A stretch of 64,000 nucleotides of DNA from a virus, in the IMG/VR virus record IMGVR_UViG_3300023179_000058, positions 25,766 to 89,765 of that record. One strand, given 5' to 3'. Position 1 is the first letter of the stretch, and each line of letters begins with the position of its first letter. The position numbers and the translations under genes are program-made. Below, one piece after another: positions 30,386 through 39,800 of this stretch. The notes beneath the pieces were generated by a model, which ran no database searches, was not told where the DNA came from, and worked only from the letters and a program-made list of their open reading frames with translations.

Positions 30386-31107
30386 ACACCTTTCTTCATT
30401 CTGGTAAGTTAGGCGACATTATTTGGTCATTACCTGCCGTCAAACATCTAGGTGGCGGCATTCTATATCTTAGAACTGATCAAATTGATCCTGGTCCTAA
30501 TGAAGTACTCTTGACAAAAGAAGGCGCAGAGAGTATAATAACATTATTGAAGACTCAGGAGTACATTCATGATGTAAAAATCTACAATGGAGAAGAAATT
30601 ACGCACAATTTAGACTTGTTTCGCAGATATATTTTTGCCGTACCTGAGATTACCATCGCAGAAAGCGTATTTTTAGCGTTAGGTATTAGGGGTAATCATG
30701 AGGAAGAACTAGATCAAACTTGGATTACGGTAGAAAAAGATGCGCGAGTGCTAAATAAAATAGTTATCTCACGGACCGAAAGGTACCAAGCAGGTAATAA
30801 TCAGGTAAATCCTTTTTATCTGAAACTAAAAGAACGCAATATTTCGAAGCACGGAATATTCGTAGGTTCTTTAAACGAGTATGAGAAATTTGAAGAAGTA
30901 TATCGTACTGGGATAGAATATTATCCCACACCTACGATTCTTGATTTGGCTAAAGTCATATCAGCATCAAAATTTTATGTTGGAAATGAAAACTTAGCCA
31001 ATGCTTTAAATGAGAGCATGAAGAAAACTTCATTTCTAGAAAGTAATAAAAATCCTATAGGGCAATTCTTTTGCTATTTTAAACGACCGGATTTGTTTCT
31101 CATATAG
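30379..31107 (+). CDS. GT9/heptosyltransferase-like protein
   Basis: A 242-residue protein starting VNTFLHSGKLGDIIWSLPA, the N-terminal signature of GT-B heptosyltransferase-like proteins in phage and bacterial glycan clusters. The C-terminal FYVGNENLANAL recalls the donor-binding motif. Shorter than full-length family 9 enzymes (about 320-350 aa). Activity is uncertain. Confidence 0.6.
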   Translation: MVNTFLHSGKLGDIIWSLPAVKHLGGGILYLRTDQIDPGPNEVLLTKEGAESIITLLKTQEYIHDVKIYNGEEITHNLDLFRRYIFAVPEITIAESVFLALGIRGNHEEELDQTWITVEKDARVLNKIVISRTERYQAGNNQVNPFYLKLKERNISKHGIFVGSLNEYEKFEEVYRTGIEYYPTPTILDLAKVISASKFYVGNENLANALNESMKKTSFLESNKNPIGQFFCYFKRPDLFLI

Positions 31108-31137
31108 TTGTGTTAAATTAAAACAGAAGGAGGAGAT

Positions 31138-31704
31138 ATGAAAGCCTTAGCCTATAAGGTCCAAGTATTGTTTCTCATATGTTTGACAATAATGACAACT
31201 CATCATTACTATAAAATAAGTCAAACAACAACGCCTAGTTTGGACCTGAAAATTTCTCAGTTCACCAAAGAGGCGAAAAGAGAGATTTATTGTCTAGCGG
31301 AAAATATCTATTTTGAAGCAGGGCATGAACCAACAGAGGGCAAATATGCGGTTGCGTTTGTTACTCAAAACAGAGTTGAGAAAGGTTTTGCCGATACCAT
31401 TTGCGGTGTGGTGAAACAAAAGATCAACGGGGTATGCCAATTTTCATGGTGGTGTGAAGATAAGCCTCATTTCATTTCAACCAATAATCTATTGACAAAA
31501 GACTATAATCCAGTGTATAATGAAGCATTAAGATTAGCAATTGATTTTTATACCAACCATGACATTCTAAAGGACCCGACAAACGGTGCGTTATTCTATC
31601 ATGCAGACTATGTTAACCCGAATTGGACTTTTGCTAAAAAAGAAGTTACCATCGGTAGACACATCTTCTACAACTACAAAAGGAAGCCGAATGAAAGAAT
31701 CTAA
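31138..31704 (+). CDS. SleB-like cell-wall hydrolase with N-terminal anchor
   Basis: A 188-residue protein. A hydrophobic N-terminal segment (residues 8-22) suggests a signal-anchor. The catalytic domain begins REIYCLAENIYFEAGHEP, with the invariant Glu, and continues with VTQNRV and CQFSWWC, as in cell-wall hydrolase (SleB, lytic transglycosylase-type) proteins. A signal-arrest-release endolysin is likely. AGGAGG ribosome binding site. Confidence 0.8.
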   Translation: MKALAYKVQVLFLICLTIMTTHHYYKISQTTTPSLDLKISQFTKEAKREIYCLAENIYFEAGHEPTEGKYAVAFVTQNRVEKGFADTICGVVKQKINGVCQFSWWCEDKPHFISTNNLLTKDYNPVYNEALRLAIDFYTNHDILKDPTNGALFYHADYVNPNWTFAKKEVTIGRHIFYNYKRKPNERI

Positions 31705-31963
31705 TACTTCAAACAATGGGCTATACATTGCGCTATGCGTTATGGTAGCCACAGCATGTGCGACATTATTCTTTATGTTTTTCGCAGAGAAAGAATTTAT
31801 GTCAAAAAACATTGAACGCGCAATTGAAAAAGGAATTGATCCTATTGCTGTACGCTGTTCATATGCCGATGCAAGTGACAGAGTTTGTCTTGCGTATTCA
31901 ATTACGCACGGAACAGTTGACGCACCTGGTGCCCCTAAAATTCCTGTCCAAATTAAAAAATGA
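31691..31963 (+). CDS. Small single-span membrane protein (90 aa), possible spanin-like
   Basis: ATG at 31691 overlaps the hydrolase gene by 14 nt. One membrane span (residues 12-31) with a periplasmic-looking tail containing two Cys. Being beside the endolysin suggests a lysis function, such as an inner-membrane spanin, but no defining motif is present. Confidence 0.5.
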   Translation: MKESNTSNNGLYIALCVMVATACATLFFMFFAEKEFMSKNIERAIEKGIDPIAVRCSYADASDRVCLAYSITHGTVDAPGAPKIPVQIKK

Positions 31964-32196
31964 ATGGTAAATTAAACATCTTGACTCCAAAAGAATTTGA
32001 GAATAAAATCAAAGAACTTATGAAGTCCAAATCGCCTATCACTATGATTGATGCTGTTCTATTATATTGTGAACAGAACAATTTGGAAGTAGAAACCGCG
32101 GCTTCACTCATCTCAAGTAAGATGAAGAATGTGATGGAGAGTGAAGCCATCAAAGGTAAAATGATTACACCCAAAACTGCAAAACTACCGATATGA
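31960..32196 (+). CDS. gp33-like late transcription co-activator
   Basis: A 78-residue helical protein. IDAVLLYCEQNNLEVETAASLIS resembles the conserved part of gp33 in T4-like cyanophages, which bridges the sliding clamp and RNA polymerase for late transcription. TATAAATA late promoters in this window fit such a system. The sigma factor gp55 is not in the window. Confidence 0.7.
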   Translation: MNGKLNILTPKEFENKIKELMKSKSPITMIDAVLLYCEQNNLEVETAASLISSKMKNVMESEAIKGKMITPKTAKLPI

Positions 32197-32792
32197 GAAT
32201 GGAAGCATTTGACGCATACAAGATTTATACCGCGTTGAAGAATCATTTCGTGCTTGACAATTACGATTATTTCAAGTACAATAAGAAGATCAAGGTAAGC
32301 CATGACGCTTTCCTTAATAGGCGTGACAAAATATTTTTTGCAAAACTAGGTAATCGAAAGGATGCATACCTAGAAGACTTTTTGGTATCTAACTTTTTGT
32401 TTGACACAAAGACATGGGTAGGTGAACTACTCTCAGATCAAGCAGAAGAGCGATACAAAGATTGGAAGAGAAAACAAGAATCGTTATCTTATAGTTTTAA
32501 AAATGAGATTGCTTTTCTTGAAGACCTTACACCCGATGAATTTAATCAGTTATTTGAAAGCATAGACGGAGACCATCCAAAAATTATTCGTATGTATCTA
32601 AGAAAAGAAATTAGTATTGAAACACTTTCTATTCTTGATTCTATATTGAAGTTTATGCACAAGACTGATCAAAGAATTGATGACCCAATCTACAAAGAGG
32701 TAAGTAAATTATGCAAAAAGTACCAGCCCTTCTTAAAGTACGACCTTTCGAACATGAAAAGGATATTAAAGCAGGCGGTAACGCAGGGGTAA
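32193..32792 (+). CDS. gp59-like DNA helicase loader
   Basis: A 199-residue protein. The start EAFDAYKIYTALKNHF and DYFKYNKKIKVS are typical of T4 gp59, which loads the gp41 helicase on gp32-coated forks. Placement before gp32 follows T4-type synteny. Overlaps the gp33-like gene by 4 nt. Confidence 0.85.
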   Translation: MRMEAFDAYKIYTALKNHFVLDNYDYFKYNKKIKVSHDAFLNRRDKIFFAKLGNRKDAYLEDFLVSNFLFDTKTWVGELLSDQAEERYKDWKRKQESLSYSFKNEIAFLEDLTPDEFNQLFESIDGDHPKIIRMYLRKEISIETLSILDSILKFMHKTDQRIDDPIYKEVSKLCKKYQPFLKYDLSNMKRILKQAVTQG

Positions 32793-32917
32793 AGGTGAGG
32801 CAGAAGTCCCAAATTTGTGTTCTTCTCCAGCCAAAAAAGAATCTTGAACAACTATATACTACTGTAGTTGAGCATGATATAAGTGGACAAGCAAATAATA
32901 CAATCAATACATTTTAA
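32711..32917 (+). CDS. Small ORF overlapping the gp59-like gene (68 aa)
   Basis: ATG at 32711 lies inside the gp59 gene in another frame and extends 125 nt past it, filling the gap before gp32. A basic N-terminus with no recognised domain. Ends NTINTF, matching the 20182 product; the 13 bases encoding this end are identical. That match makes it more likely to be real. Confidence 0.4.
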   Translation: MQKVPALLKVRPFEHEKDIKAGGNAGVKVRQKSQICVLLQPKKNLEQLYTTVVEHDISGQANNTINTF

Positions 32918-32932
32918 TACAAAGGAAATACG

Positions 32933-33838
32933 ATGGCAAATACATTCGCAGAACTCCGTAAATCTCGCGCAAAAGATTTGGAGAAGTTGACAGAGCAAGT
33001 CAGCAAACTAAACGACAAGTCCGGTGAAAAGAAGTCCTACGAGGACACCCGTTTCTGGAAACCAGTTGTCGATAAAGCAGGTAATGGAATGGCAATCATT
33101 CGCTTTCTACCTGCGGCCGAAGGTGAAGACATGCCTTGGGTTCAATTGTTCTCCCACTCATTTCAAGGACCTACTGGTCAATGGTACATTGAGAACTCCC
33201 TAACTACCCTTAACAAGAAAGACCCTGTGTCTGAATACAATACCATGTTGTGGAACTCTGGTATTGAAGCAGACAAAGAAACTGCGCGTAAGCAAAAGCG
33301 CAAACTTCAATACATTGCTAATGTGTATGTTGTCAAGGACCCATCTAATTCTGACAATGAAGGTAAGGTTTTCTTGTTCAAGTTCGGCAAGAAGATTTTC
33401 GATAAGTTGAACGATTTGATGAATCCTGAATTTGAAGATGAAACACCTGTGAATCCATTTGATCTATGGGAAGGTGCTAACTTCAAGTTGAAGATTCGCA
33501 AAGTAGAAGGCTATCAAAATTATGATAAGTCTGAGTTTGAATCACCTGCGGCTCTCTCTGAAGATGATGAAGAACTTGAAAGAATTTGGAAAGCACAACA
33601 CAAACTTTCTGAATTCATTACTGAGGGCAACTTCAAATCTTATGACGAATTGAAGACAAAACTTAACAAAGTTTTGAATCTAGAAGATGATGTAGTTACT
33701 GAAAAACCTTCTGCGCCTGTAACCAAGAAGGCTGAGAAGCCTGCTGAAGTTAAGAAGGCAAAAACTGTAGAAGATAGCCCACCTTGGGATGACGAAGATG
33801 GTGATCTGAGTTATTTCGAAAAGTTGGCTGAAGACTGA
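32933..33838 (+). CDS. gp32-like single-stranded DNA-binding protein
   Basis: A 301-residue protein. The N-terminal LAST-like KSRAKDL region drives cooperativity; the OB-fold core has DTRFWKPVVDKAGNGMAIIR, FQGPTGQWYIENSLTTL and KKIFDKLNDLMNPEF; the acidic tail (PPWDDEDGD) binds partners. It has no Cys, so it lacks the zinc site of T4 gp32, as in cyanophage homologues. AAAGGAAA ribosome binding site; followed by a strong terminator. Confidence 0.95.
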   Translation: MANTFAELRKSRAKDLEKLTEQVSKLNDKSGEKKSYEDTRFWKPVVDKAGNGMAIIRFLPAAEGEDMPWVQLFSHSFQGPTGQWYIENSLTTLNKKDPVSEYNTMLWNSGIEADKETARKQKRKLQYIANVYVVKDPSNSDNEGKVFLFKFGKKIFDKLNDLMNPEFEDETPVNPFDLWEGANFKLKIRKVEGYQNYDKSEFESPAALSEDDEELERIWKAQHKLSEFITEGNFKSYDELKTKLNKVLNLEDDVVTEKPSAPVTKKAEKPAEVKKAKTVEDSPPWDDEDGDLSYFEKLAED

Positions 33839-33867
33839 TTCATTATTTTTCTCCACGGTGCAGTTTT

Positions 33868-33893
33868 AGCCCCTCGAAAGAGGGGCTTTTTTT
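33868..33893 (+). terminator. Strong terminator after gp32
   Basis: Stem AGCCCCTC/GAGGGGCT with GAAA loop, followed by seven T. It lies in the gap between the convergent gp32 and tape-measure genes. The T tract overlaps the tape-measure stop codon, and only the plus-strand orientation has a T tract. Confidence 0.9.
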
Positions 33894-36800
33894 ATCTCAT
33901 TGCAAGTGTGTATGCTCTTAATGAAGTGCGTTCAGTATTGCGTAGAATTGGATGGAAGTCTCTTACTTTATCATCTTGCATGACGAATGTTGTAATTGGT
34001 GATGAAACTTGTCGTACTGAATTATCTACAACGGTGTTTACATTTGTTCCTGCACCAGTTCCCATTGAACCATTAATTAGTTGACCTTGTTCATTCAAGA
34101 ATTGTTGAGAGCCAGCACCTAATGTGGCTGTAGGAATTACACCTCCAACAGGTACGGAAGAAAGTGTACCGGAGATGTACTCAAGACTTCCTGCGGCTGT
34201 GTTTAGTGTATTACTAAAATCACCAGCAAATGCACCAGCACCAATAGATCCGGCCGCGGCCGCCAACGAACCTGTGAGTGCGGCGCCTTCTGCCATCAAC
34301 TCTTCTCTAGTTTTCTTTTTATTCTGAACCTTACTTAATTCAACGAATTGTTGTGCGCCCTCATAGAACATTGGACCCGCTTGAATCAATTTGGCATAAA
34401 TTGCTCTTGATTCGTCTGTTGCCAATCCAGTAGACTTAACAAAGTTATCCACAAAGTCGCGATATGCAATTCTACTTTCTTCAACAGTACCTTTGAATTC
34501 TGGAATGTCAAAGTTTTCAAGACCAGGAATATTAAGTTTAGTCTTAATTTCGGTTTCAATGGCCTCAAATTGTTTTTTCTTTTGATTCAAACTGTATGTC
34601 AGTTGTTCTTGTTGCGTATAGAAGAGTTTGTAATAATCGCCAACAAACTTATTGAAATTGTCTTGCTGTTCTTGAAGGTCTTTACCTCCGAATATTGTCA
34701 TAATGTCATATTTCAAGTCGGCAAGTGCAAGACCAGTTTTACCTTCAACTGTTTTAGCAAGATCGTCTGCGGTGTATTTCAACATCTCAAACGCATTATT
34801 CATGAAGACTGTAGATTCTACAAGTCTACTGAAAGTGGTAGTTATACTTTCTAACGCATCGCCAACTTTGATTTGATAATTTACAATGTCTGCATATGCA
34901 GTTTTAATCATCTCATCGCTGAAGCCAAGAATGCTTTCTTGCAGTCTCTTTGCTTGATCTGCTTGTGAAAGCCCCATCAAGTTTATTTCAATTGCTTTTG
35001 TAAAACCAGTAATCGCTTCAGGATCAATACCTAGAATGTTTGCGCCTTCACGAACACCAGTAAATACTTGATTGACAGCACCTTGCATGTACTTAACAAG
35101 TTCTGGATCGGCTGCCTTTTCATTTCGACCGCTACGATCACCTCTAAACTTACCGCCTTCTTGTCTCCAGTTTTCGTATTCACGAATGTCTGTTCCGCTA
35201 CCTTCAGCAAGTGTTCCTGTGATACCAGCAGACTGAGTTTTCTTAGGACCCATACCAAAAAGTGAGTCAACAACACCACCAAGTATACCACCAACAAAAC
35301 CGCCGATACCAGGAAGAATAAAGTTACCTATCATTGCGCCAATAGTTGAAGAACCTACGCCTTGAATAAGTTGTTTGTCTCCAGCAATTGCACTACCAAT
35401 AAATGAACCAGCCATACCTCCTGCAAGGCCTTCTAGTGCAGTTCCGGCTATTGCACCAGAACTCATTCCGGTAGGAACAGCCATACCAGCCTCACCATAT
35501 GCGGCGGCTAATTGTGCGGAGGTCATGCCTGAAGACATTCCTGAACCAAAGTTTGCAATAGTTTGTGATCCGAGTGTGCTACCCAAACTCTGAATCATTC
35601 CACCTGCACTTGCAAGCAAACTTCCTGTTGCGAGTGCATTATAGATTTGATATCCAGCAAGTAAGGTGTTTAGCAAACCGCCAGGTGTTCTGATATTTGC
35701 ATTTTTCAATGCATATAGGTTGAATAAAGTTCCCCCAAAGCCAATGCCTCCAGAACCACCTTTAAGGATGTCCATGCCACCTTCGAGGCCTTTGCCTGCT
35801 ATAATGTTTTTACCAAACGCATTTAAAGCGACTGTTGCTGGTCCAAAGCCTAGTCCAAGTTTTTGTGCGGCATACATTGTACCAAAATCAACAAGAGCAT
35901 TGCCCATTGAAAATCCGCCGCCCGCAGGTGTGCCTTGACCAGTTACACCTGGTATAGTTCCTCCTGCACCAACAGCACTAGGCGCAGAAGGCTTAAAGAT
36001 TCCTGAGATTGCATCACCAATTGATTTAGTGCCTGAGAATACATCCATAACTGCGGAACCAACGCTCTTCACGCCTTCCCAAATACTTCCTAGAGTTCCA
36101 AGGAAGCCTCCGCCACCTCCGCCTGCCATACTGCCCATCATATTCATCTGTGCAGAACGAGCCTGCATCTGTGCGATTTGTGCTTGAGATTGTACTGAGT
36201 ATTGAGTAATGTTAGCCATGCCTTGTAGATGATTGCCTAAGACTTGACTCATGCCTTGATTGTGATAATCGCCAGCCATTACCATACCATCGCGTATCTG
36301 TAATGCGCCTTGTTCCATGTAGCGGCCTTGAGCATCTACACCTAGTTTCATCTGGCGTTCTACATTACGCTGATATTCTTCGTAACCACCAGCGCCACCG
36401 AATAGTGGGCTGAATGGCTGACCAATCATGAGAGCCATTTGCTGACTGAAGTTTTGAATGCCTTGTTCATATCCAAAGAGGCTTCGCATACCTGTTGGAA
36501 TGCCTGTCATAGCATAGATTAAGTCTTCAGTCACCATTTTCTTATTCTGGCTAACTGCGGCTTTTGCTTGCGCTACTTGTGCGCCTTTCTGACCAAGAAG
36601 TTGTTCTAACTGATCAACTTGTTTAATTAGATTGATCTTATCTTGAGTTGGTCTTCCTGTAATAGGATTCATCGCATTCAAGCGATCCACAAGAGTTACT
36701 TGTGAAGACAGTTTATCAAACTCTACTTTTGTCTTATCGTAATCCGCTTTGAGTACATCGTACTGTTTTCTAACTGATGCACCTTGTGCGTAGTTATTAA

Positions 36801-39800
36801 TAGCACGATTGAAACCTTGTGCGGCATTTGGACCAAACATAGGTCCAAGAACTTGATTGACAAACTGATCGGTGTAACTTGCGGCTAACTTCGAGAAGAT
36901 ATTGCCGTAAACAGGACCCATGTCTTTGCCAAGAATCTTTGTGGCAAAGTTTTGGAATGAGTTTTGATACAATTGATCGATTGCACCAAACGCACTATTT
37001 TGTTGTCCCATGACACCAAAACCTTGCGGTCCACCCATTGCTTTATAAAGGCTACGACTAACATCACTTTGAATTTGCCCCAAGAATTGCATCTCAAGGC
37101 TCTTACGCTGTTGATCATATTGATTGTTTAATTTTTGAATACCTGTTGCAATCTGTTGTTGATAAACAAGATTCTGAGACTCCATCTCATTTGATGCGGC
37201 ATTCAGATTAATTAATCTACTATCGGCATCTTGTCCAGTATACGCGGTTGTTGTTGCTCTTCTAGATTCAATGCCGTCAATTACACCTTGTTCGAGCAAT
37301 GTGCGATTGCGAATATAAGTTTGTTCTGGTCCACTAATTGTTCCGTTAAATCCGCCACCAAAATTACCTTGACCGAATGTGCCGCCAGCGGCTTGCATGA
37401 TAGGACCAGTATCATAGAAACCACCGCGTGTGCCACCGCCATACTGACCTGGCATACCTACAGTCATTAATGAAGGTGGTCCAAATCCGAATGATGATCC
37501 ACCGGCTCCAGGTTGTACTCCAGAGTAATAATTAGATGCGGCTGGTCCGCCCTCTTGGCGAATCATCGCCGCTTGCAATTGAGGAATTAAATGTGGCGGG
37601 ATTCTGTCATTAGGTCCAATACCCAATGAACGAGACATGTTTGCAACATACGCGCCAGTATCGTTATTATCACCAGGCGGCGCATATTTACTAATGAATT
37701 GATCAAGCGTCATTCCTCTGGATTGTGTATCCAGTTGAAGTTGCTTTTGCATCGCCAACATGCCCATCTCTGGTGTTGGGAATTGTGCGAACGATCCTTC
37801 CGGACCAGGAATTGCACCCTCTAATACGCCGCCAGGACCTGCGTAGCGTGAATAGTATCTTAGGTTACCTGGATTGTTATTGCGTACAGATATAGGCTCA
37901 TTATTTGAAACATTATTTGGTGTGTAAGTAGGAGACTGGCTAGGCAATGTTGCTGGTGCCGCTGGCGCAGGCGCTACAGGCGCAGGTGCGGGACTAGTTA
38001 ATCCTCTAGTCTCTCTTTTTCTTTCAGCCGCACTATCTCTATCTCTTCTTTGTTTATCTGAAACAATTGCATCGCGGTCTCTTACATAATTTTCATCTGT
38101 TGGAGTGAAAATTGATTTTGTAAAACCTTCTTTAGCCATTCTAGCGGCTTCTTTTGTCATTCCGCTTTGATATGGTTCATACTTTGTTTCTTGAATCTGA
38201 ATGCTCTTACCAAACTCTGCTACTTTCTTTGCTACATCTCCTAGACCAGGAATGACATTAATAAAACTTGAAATTTTATCAATAACCCAAGAAGTGACTG
38301 CGTTGACGCCTCTTGAGATTGCATTGAACATACTTGTAATAGCAGGACCAATAAAGTTTACACTTGCGTCAACCGCGTTACCTACCACACCGAATATGTA
38401 CTTCTTAGCGTTGAACCAGCCTTCACCAATTGAGTTTGATAGATCATTCCACCATGACCCAATCACATTACCCATGCGAATGAATAGTTTACGAAGCCCA
38501 ATGCGATCAAGTATCTCCATACCAAAGTTGGCAATGTTGACAACAAAATCGTCAAAGATTAGCCAAAGTTCATTAAACGCATTCTTAATACCTTCACCAT
38601 CAAAGGTGAACAAAGCACCAATTAATCTAAATGTTTCTTTTACAAAATCAAATATGTTAGTAACTAGACGAGTTAGATAAACTGTGCCTACTTCTTGCAG
38701 ACCAGTGTTATAACTTTCTGCCCATGTTGCACCGCTACCAAAAATGTTACTAATTGCATAGTTGAGTACTTGAGATGCAATGTCAACAAAGCCTAGGAAG
38801 AATGAAGAAAGCCCGCCGCCTAAGAAACCAGCAACACGATCCATAAAGGTAACTTCAATTGCATTCTTATCAATAATTGAGGCAATCTTTTCTTCATCAA
38901 ATGCAACAAGTAAACCATCAAATACAGATAGAATAATATCAAGCGGAATTAAAAACTTCAATAATTTTTTACCAATGTCACCAAGAACTTTGACTATTTC
39001 AGAATTCTTGATTGCATCAATGGCACTATCCATTGCCTTCAGTCCTTTTTGGACTGTCTCTACAACATATGTCTGATAGAAGTATCCTAGTTTTGCTGAT
39101 ATAGATTCAAGAAAGCCACCGGTGCCGCCAAGAATCTCAGGCATGATTTTGCCTAAGTCATCTAGACTTAATGCTAAACGCCCATCAGAAAACGCCTTAG
39201 TAACTCGGTTGAATGATTCGAGTGCATTAGTTCTAAGACTATCAAATTTGATAGCCAAGTCATCAAAGTAACTTCCTACTTTACCAAACGCATCGGTAAA
39301 TGTTGTTTTGAATGTGTCAAATTTTGCGCCAAGGTTTGCTTTTACTTCATCAAGCAAGTCTGCAAGAATTGCTACATTAATTAATGTGGTATTTCTTAAA
39401 CGACCAAAACTTGCAGGTAGCGCATCAAATGTTTTTTCAATTGCGCGAATTACATCTTCAAAGTTTGGTAGTCTGATTCTGACTTTAAAGTCATCAAACG
39501 CTTTAATAATGTCATCAAAACTAGGAATTTTAAATTTTGTTTTAAAGTCATCAAACGCATTCTTGAATGTATCAAGAACACCATTAAATACATTTCTGAT
39601 TCGACTTGACAAGTCCGAAAGAAACTTTATTATGTCATCAACAAAAGGAAGTTTTTTAAATCTTTCAAAAAGGTTTCTGAAAAAATCACCAAAGCGTCTT
39701 GGCAAGTCCGAAAGAAACTTTATTATGTCATCAACAAAAGGAAGTTTTTTAAATCTTTCAAAAAGGTTTCTGAAAAAATCACCAAAGCGTCTTGGCAAGT

